This document shows positions 55,407-62,909 of a DNA stretch of 64,000 bases, piece by piece; within the stretch, counting starts at the first letter, position 1; each line of letters begins with the position of its first letter. Location: NCBI RefSeq assembly GCF_008122505.1, contig NZ_VSSB01000001.1, forward strand, positions 2,092,891 through 2,156,890. Direction: 5' to 3'. Made by a program: the position numbers and the translations under genes. The stretch is from Agromyces mariniharenae (GTDB lineage: Bacteria; Actinomycetota; Actinomycetes; Actinomycetales; Microbacteriaceae). The notes below the pieces were generated by a model, which was not told the origin of the DNA, searched no databases, and worked only from the letters and a program-made list of their open reading frames with translations.

Positions 55407-56057
55407 TCAGCCGAGCAGCTCCTCCACCCGGTTCGACGTCGGCATGCGCAGCCCGTCGAGCGCGATCGCGATGACGTCGTCGGCGAGGCGGTCGGCGTCC
55501 TCGGCGCCGCCCGGGCGGTACCACTCGACGATCGAGTTGATCATGCCGAAGAGCAGCCGCTCGACGACGCGCACGTCGATGTCGCTGCGCAGCGATCCTT
55601 CGGCCTGCGCCTCGGACACGAGCGCCGTGACCTGCTTGTCGAAGGCGCGCCGGCGGGCGAGCGCCCGGCGCTCCACGTCGGTGTTGCCGCGCACGCGCAG
55701 CAGCAGCGTCACGTAGGGCAGCTTCTCGACGAGCACGTGCACGGCGCCCCGCAGCACGTGGTCGAGCCGGTCGGCGGCACGCCGGGGCGCGGCCCCCTCG
55801 ACGAGGTCAGGGTGCGCCGACTCCTCGAGCACGCCCTCGAGGGCGCCGAGCGCCGTGTCGAGGGCGCGGTCGAGGATCTCGTCCTTCGATGCGAAGTGGT
55901 GGTAGATCGCGGACTTCGACAGGCCGAGCCGGTCGGCGAGCACGCCCATCGATGTCGCGTCGTAGCCGTACTGGTTGAACGCGGCGACGGCGACGTCGAG
56001 GATGCCCTGCTGGTCGTAGCCGGGGCGTCCCCGTCGGAGGCTTCCGTTCTCTGACAT
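55407..56057 (-). CDS. paaR: TetR-family repressor PaaR
   Basis: 216 residues. TetR HTH at about residues 15-60: ILDVAVAAFNQYGYDATSMGVLADRLGLSKSAIYHHFASKDEIL includes the YHHF signature. A C-terminal ligand domain (TetR_C type) follows. Its place beside paaK and between the two paa operons, together with two matching dyads upstream of paaJ and paaI/paaA, indicates the phenylacetyl-CoA-responsive repressor. Transcribed leftward with paaK but separated by 141 bases and a repeat. Confidence 0.88.
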   Translation of the reverse strand: MSENGSLRRGRPGYDQQGILDVAVAAFNQYGYDATSMGVLADRLGLSKSAIYHHFASKDEILDRALDTALGALEGVLEESAHPDLVEGAAPRRAADRLDHVLRGAVHVLVEKLPYVTLLLRVRGNTDVERRALARRRAFDKQVTALVSEAQAEGSLRSDIDVRVVERLLFGMINSIVEWYRPGGAEDADRLADDVIAIALDGLRMPTSNRVEELLG

Positions 56058-56094
56058 CCGCCCCAGTCTCCCATCTCGGTCGTGCGGTCGGCGG

Positions 56095-56161
56095 TTGCGC
56101 CACTTCCGTGCCGTCTGCGCCAGTCGAAGTGGCGCGGTTGGCGTCGAAGTGGCGCAGACAC
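56095..56161. repeat. GCGCCACTTC-family palindromic repeat, copy 3
   Basis: TTGCGCCACTTCCG (56095-56108) to GCGTCGAAGTGGCGCAGACA (ending 56160), with an inner CTGCGCCAGTCGAAGTGGCG. Fills the paaK-paaR gap. The left 14 bases share GCGCCACTTCCG with copy 1. Confidence 0.7.
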
Positions 56162-56198
56162 GGATGCCGCGTGCCGGCCGCCCGGCGCGCCGTCGCGA

Positions 56199-57530
56199 TC
56201 AGCGCAGGTCGTAGACCCGCTTGTACTTGCCCTCGCTGCGCGGCAGCGCGCCGGGCTCCTCGAGCTGCACGGCGACGGTCGAGCCGACGTGCACCTTGAT
56301 GCGCTGCGCGAGCACGACCGCGGCGGCCTCGCACGTCTCGACCGAGAGGTCGGGATGCCGCTCGATGCGCACCTTCAGCGCGTCCATGCGGCCCTCCTTC
56401 GAGAGCTCGAGCACGAAATGCGGCGTGAGCTGCTCGATGCCGAGCACGAGCTCCTCGATCTGCGTGGGGAACAGGTTCACGCCGCGCAGGATGATCATGT
56501 CGTCGTTGCGGCCCGTGATCTTCTCCATCCGCCGCATGCCCGGGCGGGCGGTGCCGGGCAGGAGGCGCGTGAGGTCGCGCGTGCGGTACCGGATGACCGG
56601 GAACGCCTCCTTGGTGAGCGACGTGAACACGAGCTCGCCGAGCTCGCCGTCGGGCAGGACCGCGCCGGTGTCGCCGTCGATGACCTCGGGCAGGAAGTGG
56701 TCCTCCCAGAGGTGGGGGCCGTCCTTCGTCTCGAGGCACTCGTTGCCGACGCCCGGGCCCATGACCTCGCTGAGGCCGTAGATGTCGAGCGCGTCGAGAC
56801 CGAGGCGCTGCTCGAGCTCGTGGCGCATCTCGTTCGTCCACGGCTCGGCGCCGAGCACGGCGACCTTCAGCGAGGTCGAGCGCGGGTCGATGCCCTGCTC
56901 GACCATCGCGTCGGCGATCGTGAGCAGGTAGCTCGGCGTGCAGAGGATCGCGTCGGGCTCGAAGTCCTGGATGAGCTGCACCTGGCGCGCGGTCTGGCCG
57001 CCCGACATCGGGATGACCGTCGCGCCGAGCCTCTCGATGCCCGCGTGGGCGCCGAGGCCGCCCGTGAAGAGGCCGTAGCCGTAGGCGTTGTGCACCTTCA
57101 TGCCGGGTCGGATGCCGCTGGCCCGCAGCGATCGGGCAACGAGCGTCGCCCAGCGGTCGAGGTCGCCGGCGGTGTAGCCGACCACGGTCGGCCGACCGGT
57201 GGTGCCGCTCGACGCGTGGATCCGCGCGACCCGCTCCATGGGCACGGCGAACATGCCGAAGGGGTAGGTCTCGCGCAGGTCGGCCTTCGTCGTGAACGGC
57301 AGCTTCGCGACATCCGCCAGCGAACGGATGTCGTCGGGGTGCACGCCGGCCTCGTCGAACTTGCGCGTGTAGAGCGGCACGTGCTCGTAGGCGTGCCGCA
57401 CGGTCTGCTGCAGCCGCTCGAGCTGGAGCGCCTCGATCTCGGCGCGGGACATCCGCTCCTCGGGGTCGAGCTCGGCGGCGGGCACGGGCTCGAGGCCCGA
57501 GACGGTGGGGGAGATGGTCGTCGTCGACAC
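56199..57530 (-). CDS. paaK: Phenylacetate-CoA ligase
   Basis: 443 residues. Adenylate-forming motifs: HASSGTTGRPTVVGYT (P-loop), YGYGLFTGGLGAH, YGLSEVMGPGVGNEC, and RVRYRTRDL-like VIRYRTRDLTRLLPGTARPG. Activates phenylacetate with ATP and CoA, the entry step of the pathway. GTG start at 57530, six bases after GGAG, and 16 bases downstream of paaI, so the two are cotranscribed from the central operator region. Confidence 0.95.
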   Translation of the reverse strand: MSTTTISPTVSGLEPVPAAELDPEERMSRAEIEALQLERLQQTVRHAYEHVPLYTRKFDEAGVHPDDIRSLADVAKLPFTTKADLRETYPFGMFAVPMERVARIHASSGTTGRPTVVGYTAGDLDRWATLVARSLRASGIRPGMKVHNAYGYGLFTGGLGAHAGIERLGATVIPMSGGQTARQVQLIQDFEPDAILCTPSYLLTIADAMVEQGIDPRSTSLKVAVLGAEPWTNEMRHELEQRLGLDALDIYGLSEVMGPGVGNECLETKDGPHLWEDHFLPEVIDGDTGAVLPDGELGELVFTSLTKEAFPVIRYRTRDLTRLLPGTARPGMRRMEKITGRNDDMIILRGVNLFPTQIEELVLGIEQLTPHFVLELSKEGRMDALKVRIERHPDLSVETCEAAAVVLAQRIKVHVGSTVAVQLEEPGALPRSEGKYKRVYDLR

Positions 57531-57546
57531 GTGGTGCTCCGAGGGT

Positions 57547-57981
57547 TCAGATCGTTCGGTTCGTGGAGATGGATCGGCCGCGGAACTCGGCGACCGCGTC
57601 GCCGTGCTCGTCGACGACCGTGACGTCGTAGAGTCCGGTGCGGCCCGACCGGGTGCGGCGGACGGCCGTCGCGGTGAGGGTCTGCCCCGCGCGAGTGGAC
57701 TTCAGGAACGTGATGTCGGCGCCCGCCGCGACGGTGACGGTGTCGTCCTCGTTGCAGGCGATGGCGAAGGCCGTGTCGGCCAGGGTGAAGACGAGGCCCC
57801 CGTGGGTGATGTGGAAGCCGTTCGTCATGTCCTCGCGCACGCGCATGGACACGACCGCGTGACCGGGGTCGTCGCGCTCGACGACCATGCCGAGGGCGGC
57901 GGACGCGAGGTCGCGGTCCATCATGGCGCGATTCGCCCGGCTCGCAGCATCCGTCATGGCGTCGGTCGTGGCATCCGTCAT
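57547..57981 (-). CDS. paaI: Hotdog thioesterase PaaI
   Basis: 144 residues, PaaI-type hotdog fold with the hallmark NGFHITHGGLVFTLADTAFAIACN. Hydrolyses stalled ring-hydroxylated CoA thioesters to free the pathway. GAGGAGC is seven bases before the ATG at 57981. First gene of the leftward paaI-paaK unit, divergent from paaA across the PaaR operator. Confidence 0.93.
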   Translation of the reverse strand: MTDATTDAMTDAASRANRAMMDRDLASAALGMVVERDDPGHAVVSMRVREDMTNGFHITHGGLVFTLADTAFAIACNEDDTVTVAAGADITFLKSTRAGQTLTATAVRRTRSGRTGLYDVTVVDEHGDAVAEFRGRSISTNRTI

Positions 57982-58036
57982 GCGCTGCTCCTCGTCGAGT
58001 TGCGCGCCGTTGCTGCGGCGCTGAAGATGACTATAT

Positions 58037-58058
58037 ACTAACTGAACGATCGGTTAGT
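58037..58058. promoter_or_regulatory. PaaR operator between paaI and paaA
   Basis: Imperfect 22-bp dyad with outer arms ACTAAC/GTTAGT around GAACGATC. It overlaps TATAGT on the minus strand and TAATAC on the plus strand, so one bound repressor could control both directions. The related site at 46747-46768 controls paaJ. Confidence 0.78.
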
Positions 58059-58117
58059 AATACCGGATGCCTCGGCGTACCGCCCGGCCCGGATTCCGCC
58101 AAGCACAGGAGTCGACG

Positions 58118-59101
58118 ATGACCGCACCCGCAGACCTCAGCGTCGCCAGTCGTGAGGAGCACGACGAGGCCGCCCAGGCGCTGTTCGACGACCTCATCGC
58201 CAAGGACTCGCGCATCGAGCCGCGCGACTGGATGCCCGAGGCGTACCGCAAGACGCTCATCCGGCAGATCAGCCAGCACGCGCACTCCGAGATCATCGGC
58301 ATGCAGCCCGAGTCGAACTGGATCACGCGCGCGCCGAGCCTGAAGCGCAAGGCGATCCTCATGGCCAAGGTGCAGGACGAAGCCGGCCACGGGCTCTACC
58401 TCTACTCGGCCGCGCAGACGCTCGGCATCGGGCGCGAGGAGATGATGCAGCAGCTCATCGACGGCAAGGCGCGCTACTCCTCGATCTTCAACTACACGAC
58501 ACCGACCTGGGCCGACATGGGCGCCATCGGGTGGCTCGTCGACGGCGCCGCGATCTGCAACCAGGTGCCGCTGTGCCGCGCGTCCTACGGGCCCTACGGC
58601 CGGGCGATGGTGCGCATCTGCAAGGAGGAGTCGTTCCACCAGCGGCAGGGCTTCGAGATCCTGCTCGAGCTCATGCAGGGCTCCGAGGCGCAGCGCGAGA
58701 TGGCGCAGGACGCCGTGAACCGCTGGTACTGGCCGAGCCTCATGATGTTCGGCCCACCCGACGACCAGTCGCCGAACTCGGCGCAGTCGATGGCGTGGAA
58801 CATCAAGCGGTTCTCGAACGACGAGCTGCGCCAGCGCTTCGTCGGCATGCTCGTGCCGCAGGCCGAGGTGCTCGGCGTCACGCTGCCCGACCCGAACCTG
58901 GCGTGGAACGAGGAGCGCCAGGCCTACGACATGAGCGAGATCGACTGGACCGAGTTCAACGAGGTGCTCGCCGGTCGCGGTCCGGCGAACGCCGAGCGCC
59001 TGCGCCGCCGGCGCGAGGCCCATGACGACGGCGCCTGGGTGCGCGAGGCGGCCGCCGAGTACGCCCGCAAGCAGGCCGAGCGCGAGAAGGCGGTGGCGTG
59101 A
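58118..59101 (+). CDS. paaA: Phenylacetyl-CoA epoxidase oxygenase subunit
   Basis: 327 residues. Ferritin-like di-iron protein: [20 protein letters not shown] (ExxH) and [17 protein letters not shown] (second ExxH), plus the PaaA-typical [21 protein letters not shown]. Epoxidises phenylacetyl-CoA with PaaC as structural partner and PaaE as electron donor. ATG at 58118, six bases after AGGAG. First gene of paaABCDE-G. Confidence 0.97.
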   Translation: MTAPADLSVASREEHDEAAQALFDDLIAKDSRIEPRDWMPEAYRKTLIRQISQHAHSEIIGMQPESNWITRAPSLKRKAILMAKVQDEAGHGLYLYSAAQTLGIGREEMMQQLIDGKARYSSIFNYTTPTWADMGAIGWLVDGAAICNQVPLCRASYGPYGRAMVRICKEESFHQRQGFEILLELMQGSEAQREMAQDAVNRWYWPSLMMFGPPDDQSPNSAQSMAWNIKRFSNDELRQRFVGMLVPQAEVLGVTLPDPNLAWNEERQAYDMSEIDWTEFNEVLAGRGPANAERLRRRREAHDDGAWVREAAAEYARKQAEREKAVA

Positions 59102-59406
59102 TGAGCACTCCGGGCGAGACGGGCACCGAGGCCTGGCCCCTCTGGGAGGTCTTCGTGCGGGCCAACCGCGGCCTCAGCCACGTGCACGTCGGGTCGCTGC
59201 ACGCGCCCGACGCCGACATGGCCGTGCGCAACGCGCGCGACCTCTACACGCGGCGCAACGAGGGCGTCTCGATCTGGGTGGTGCCCGCCGACGCGATCAC
59301 CACGAGCGACCCCGACGCGAAGGGCGCGTTCTTCGAGAGCCCGGCCGGCAAGAACTACCGCCACGCGGTGTACTACACGAAGTCCGAGGGGGTGAAGCAC
59401 CTGTGA
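59101..59406 (+). CDS. paaB: Phenylacetyl-CoA epoxidase subunit B
   Basis: 101 residues. PaaB signature PLWEVFVRANRGLSHVHVGSLHAPD, later RRNEGVSIWVVP and YRHAVYYTKSEGVKHL. Needed for complex assembly and possibly electron transfer. ATG shares one base with the paaA stop; a GTG one codon earlier is possible. Confidence 0.95.
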   Translation: MSTPGETGTEAWPLWEVFVRANRGLSHVHVGSLHAPDADMAVRNARDLYTRRNEGVSIWVVPADAITTSDPDAKGAFFESPAGKNYRHAVYYTKSEGVKHL

Positions 59407-60257
59407 GCGACCAGCACGACGCGCACGGCGACGTCTCGGTCGACCAGGTCGAGCTCGTCGAGGAGCTCGCGGGTGCCGGCGCCGAGGGCCACGGCGCGGT
59501 CGCGTCGGCGGATGCCGCGGAGTACGCGATGCGGCTCGGCGACGACGCCCTGGTGCTCGCGCAGCAGCTCGGCATGTGGATCACCCGCGCGCCCGAGCTC
59601 GAGGAGGATGTGGCGCTCGGCAACATCGGCCTCGACCTCATCGGCCACGCCCGGTCGCTGCTGCACTACGCGGGCAGCGCCACCGGCCGCAGCGAGGACG
59701 ACCTCGCCTACTGGCGGGACGAGCCCGAGTGGCGCAACGCGTGGATCTTCGAGCAGCCGAACGGCGACTTCGCGCACACGATCGCCCGCCAGCTCGTGGT
59801 GTCGACCTACCTGCTCGAGCTCTACGGCGAGCTCTCGGCGTCGACCGATCCGACCCTCGCGGCCATCGCGGCGAAGGCGGCCAAGGAGGTCGACTACCAC
59901 CGCGACCACGCCGTGCAGTGGACGCTCCGCCTCGCGCACGGCACCGACGAGTCGCGTCGCCGCATGATCGTGGCGATCGCCGACACCTGGCCCTACCTCG
60001 ACGAGCTCTTCGAGGACGACGAGCTCACCGAGCGCCTCGCCGACGCGGGCGTCGCTGTGCTGCCGTCGACGCTGCGCGACCGGTTCGACGAGGTCGTCGC
60101 CGCGGTGCTCGCCGAGGCCGAGTTCGAGCCGCCCACCGGGCGGACGGCGTTCATCGCCGCCGGCCGCGGACGCTCCGGCAGCCACACCGAGCACCTCGGT
60201 CCGCTGCTCGCGGAGATGCAGGTGCTCGCCCGCCAGCACCCGGGGGCGTCGTGGTGA
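59403..60257 (+). CDS. paaC: Phenylacetyl-CoA epoxidase structural subunit
   Basis: 284 residues, ferritin-like. DDALVLAQQLGMWITRAPELEEDVALGNIGLDLIGHAR and KAAKEVDYHRDHAVQWTLRL mark the family. It lacks a full metal site and forms the heterodimer with PaaA. GTG start overlaps the paaB stop (GTGA), and its own stop overlaps paaD. Confidence 0.93.
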   Translation: MSDQHDAHGDVSVDQVELVEELAGAGAEGHGAVASADAAEYAMRLGDDALVLAQQLGMWITRAPELEEDVALGNIGLDLIGHARSLLHYAGSATGRSEDDLAYWRDEPEWRNAWIFEQPNGDFAHTIARQLVVSTYLLELYGELSASTDPTLAAIAAKAAKEVDYHRDHAVQWTLRLAHGTDESRRRMIVAIADTWPYLDELFEDDELTERLADAGVAVLPSTLRDRFDEVVAAVLAEAEFEPPTGRTAFIAAGRGRSGSHTEHLGPLLAEMQVLARQHPGASW

Positions 60258-60823
60258 GCGCGGTCGTTCGTCGAGTAGCGACGCCGCAGGCGACGCGTAT
60301 CGAGACGCAGTCCGTCGCCCGGCCGCTGCCGAGCGACCCGATGGCCCGACGCGCCTGGGAGGTCGCCGCCACCGTGACCGACCCCGAGATCCCGGTGCTC
60401 ACGATCGAGGACCTCGGCGTGCTGCGCTCGGTCGAGGTCGACGGCGGCGGCGCCGTGCGCGTGCAGCTGACCCCCACGTACAGCGGATGCCCCGCGCTCG
60501 ACGCCATGCGCGACGACGTGCTCGTGGCGCTCACCCACGCCGGCTACGACGACGTGCGGGTCGACCTCGTGCTCGCCCCCGCGTGGACGACCGACTGGAT
60601 GAGCGACGCCGGCAAGGAGAAGCTGCGCCGCTACGGCATCCAGGCGCCCACCGGCCGGGCCGCTGCGAAGCAGGGCCCCGTGCGCCTGCAGCTCGCGGTG
60701 AAGTGCCCGCGCTGCGACTCGCTGAACACCCGCGAGCTCGCCCGCTTCGGCTCGACGTCGTGCAAGGCGCTCTACGAGTGCCGCGACTGCCTCGAGCCCT
60801 TCGACTACTTCAAGGTGCTCTGA
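60254..60823 (+). CDS. paaD: PaaD-type Fe-S assembly factor with repeat-encoded N-terminus
   Basis: 189 residues from a GTG overlapping the paaC stop. The MIP18/PaaD domain starts near residue 33: EVAATVTDPEIPVLTIEDLG, then TPTYSGCPALDAM, and four C-terminal Cys (KCPRCDS, YECRDCLEPF). Residues 4-18 (VVRRVATPQATRIET) are encoded by a dispersed repeat (60262-60307). An ATG at 60341 would give a protein lacking this part. PaaD helps assemble the Fe-S cluster of PaaE. Confidence 0.9.
   Translation: MSAVVRRVATPQATRIETQSVARPLPSDPMARRAWEVAATVTDPEIPVLTIEDLGVLRSVEVDGGGAVRVQLTPTYSGCPALDAMRDDVLVALTHAGYDDVRVDLVLAPAWTTDWMSDAGKEKLRRYGIQAPTGRAAAKQGPVRLQLAVKCPRCDSLNTRELARFGSTSCKALYECRDCLEPFDYFKVL
60262..60307. 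repeat. TCGAGTAGCG-family repeat inside the paaD 5' end
   Basis: GTCGAGTAGCGACGCC through GCGACGCGTATCGAGACG, the same start and end motifs as in the copies at 18105 and 48846. Reading frame is kept across it and no stop is introduced. Confidence 0.75.
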
Positions 60824-62049
60824 TGGCCGCGCGCAACCTGGGGTCGACGGGCCTGGGATTCGGCACGTCGACCGCCCCCGCCCCGAGCGCCGCGCAGCCT
60901 GCTGACGCCTCCGTCGCCGAGGCGTTCCTCGCCTCGACGGTCGGCGGCGAACACGTCGTGAAGCGACACCGGGCGCGGTTCCACGAGCTCGCGGTCGCGG
61001 AGGTGCGTCCGCTCACGGCCGACGCCGTCGAGGTGACCTTCACGGTGCCCGAGGAGCTCGCCGACGACTACACCTACCTGCCCGGCCAGTACGTCGCGCT
61101 CCGCAAGGAGCTCGACGGGCACGAGCGCCGCCGGAGCTACTCGATCTGCCGGCCGCCCGAGCGCGGCAGCATCTCGGTCGCCATCAAGCGCGACCTCGGC
61201 GGCATCTTCTCGTCGTGGGCGAACTCCGAGCTGCAGGCGGGCGACACGCTCGACGTGATGAGCCCGCAGGGCACGTTCACCTCGACGCTCGACGCCCTCG
61301 ACGGCAAGCACATCGTCGGCATCGCCGCCGGCAGCGGCATCACGCCGCTCATGGCGCTCGCGCACACCGTGCTCTCGCGCTCGGCGACGGCGGAGTTCGA
61401 ACTCGTCTACACGAACCGTTCGACGCTCGACGTGATGTTCCTCGAGGAGCTCGCCGAGCTGAAGGACCGCTACCCGTCGCGACTCGCCGTGCACCACGTG
61501 CTCTCGCGCGAGCAGCGCACCGCGCCGCTCCTGTCGGGCCGCATCGACGCGGAGAAGCTCGGCACCATGCTCGACGTGCTCATCCGGCCCGAGACGGTCG
61601 ACGAGTGGTTCCTCTGCGGGCCGTTCGAGCTCGTGCAGCTCGCCCGCGACACCCTCGCGGCGAACGGCGTGCCGGCCGACCACGTGCGCTACGAGCTGTT
61701 CACGACCGACGCCGACCGCGTCGAGCCGCGGCACGGGCGGCCCGTCGACGTGAAGCAGGGCGAGGAGACCGTCGCGATCGAGTTCACGCTCGACGGGCAG
61801 TCCTCGACGGTCGAGAGCCCCGTGTCGGCGAACGAGTCGATCCTCAACGCGGCGCTGCGCGTGCGTCCCGACGTGCCGTTCGCGTGCGCGGGCGGCGTGT
61901 GCGGCACGTGCCGGGCTCGCCTCGTCGAGGGCAGCGTGAACATGACCGAGAACTACGCGCTGGAGCCCGACGAACTGGAGCGCGGCTACGTGCTCACGTG
62001 CCAGTCGCACCCGAAGTCCGACCGCGTCGTCGTCGACTACGACGTCTGA
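60823..62049 (+). CDS. paaE: Phenylacetyl-CoA epoxidase reductase subunit
   Basis: 408 residues. FAD-binding domain (RRSYSICRPP), NADPH-binding domain (VGIAAGSGITPLMAL, EWFLCGPFELVQL), and a C-terminal plant-type ferredoxin with the 2Fe-2S Cys in CAGGVCGTCRARL and TCQSHP. Passes electrons from NADPH to PaaA. ATG shares a base with the paaD stop. The N-terminal 45 residues are a poorly conserved Ala/Ser-rich tail, longer than usual. Confidence 0.96.
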   Translation: MAARNLGSTGLGFGTSTAPAPSAAQPADASVAEAFLASTVGGEHVVKRHRARFHELAVAEVRPLTADAVEVTFTVPEELADDYTYLPGQYVALRKELDGHERRRSYSICRPPERGSISVAIKRDLGGIFSSWANSELQAGDTLDVMSPQGTFTSTLDALDGKHIVGIAAGSGITPLMALAHTVLSRSATAEFELVYTNRSTLDVMFLEELAELKDRYPSRLAVHHVLSREQRTAPLLSGRIDAEKLGTMLDVLIRPETVDEWFLCGPFELVQLARDTLAANGVPADHVRYELFTTDADRVEPRHGRPVDVKQGEETVAIEFTLDGQSSTVESPVSANESILNAALRVRPDVPFACAGGVCGTCRARLVEGSVNMTENYALEPDELERGYVLTCQSHPKSDRVVVDYDV

Positions 62050-62068
62050 CCCCGGTACCCTGCGAGCG

Positions 62069-62090
62069 GGCCCGACACCGACGTCGGGCC
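62069..62090 (+). terminator. Hairpin between paaE and paaG
   Basis: GGCCCGAC (62069-62076) and GTCGGGCC (62083-62090), 6-base loop. Likely a partial terminator or mRNA-stabilising hairpin inside the operon, since paaG follows 21 bases later with its own GGAG site. Confidence 0.5.
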
Positions 62091-62111
62091 GCGCCCCGAC
62101 GAAGGAGCATC

Positions 62112-62897
62112 ATGATCGAACTCAGCGTCACCGACGGCGTGGCGGAGGTCGTGCTGAACGCCCCCGACAAGCTCAACGCCCTCGACGTCGCGGCGCTCGC
62201 CGAGCTGACCGAGGCGTACGCGTCGGCCGAGCACGCGGCCGAGGCGGGCGACGTGCGGGCGCTCGTGCTGCGCGGCGAGGGTCGCGCGTTCTGCGCCGGC
62301 CGCGACATCTCGGGCGTCGACCCGCGCGACGACGACGTGATCGGGTACCTCGGCGGGCGCGTGCAGCCGCTCCTCGAGCGCATGGCGGCCTTCCCGGCTC
62401 CCACGTTCGCCGTCGCGCACGGCGCGTGCCTCGGTGTCGGGCTCGGACTGCTCATCGCGAGCGACATCGTGTACGTCGCCGACACCGCGAAGATCGGCTC
62501 TCCGTTCGCCAACCTCGGGGCGACCCTCGACTCTGGCGGCCACGCGCTGTTCTTCGAACGGCTCGGCGCGCACCGGACCATGGACCTCATCGTCACGGGC
62601 CGGCTCATGTCGGGCACCGAGGCGGTCGCCGCGGGCCTGTTCTCGCAGGTGTTCCCCGCCGACGAGGTGACGGATGCCGCCCGCGCCGCGGCCCGCGCCG
62701 CGGCATCCGGGGCCACCCAGGCGTTCGTGGCCTCGAAGTCGCTCATCGCATCGCTGCGCGACGACCGCCTCGGGCTCTGGCAGTCGATGGACCAGGAGAA
62801 CCGGGCGCAGGCGGCCCTGTGCGACACCGACGACTACCGCGAGGGCTTCGCCGCGTTCCAGCAGAAGCGCAGGCCGGAGTTCACCGGCCGCGGCTGA
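62112..62897 (+). CDS. paaG: 1,2-epoxyphenylacetyl-CoA isomerase
   Basis: 261 residues, crotonase fold. The two hydratase glutamates are missing (GACLGVGLGLLIASDI in place of GGGxEL; FANLGATLDSGG with Asp), as in PaaG isomerases that convert the ring epoxide to oxepin-CoA. AGREDIS-like CAGRDISGVDP is the oxyanion segment. GGAG lies six bases before the ATG. Ends 12 bases from the convergent ATP-grasp gene. Confidence 0.9.
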   Translation: MIELSVTDGVAEVVLNAPDKLNALDVAALAELTEAYASAEHAAEAGDVRALVLRGEGRAFCAGRDISGVDPRDDDVIGYLGGRVQPLLERMAAFPAPTFAVAHGACLGVGLGLLIASDIVYVADTAKIGSPFANLGATLDSGGHALFFERLGAHRTMDLIVTGRLMSGTEAVAAGLFSQVFPADEVTDAARAAARAAASGATQAFVASKSLIASLRDDRLGLWQSMDQENRAQAALCDTDDYREGFAAFQQKRRPEFTGRG

Positions 62898-62909
62898 GCT
62901 CGCCGACGC

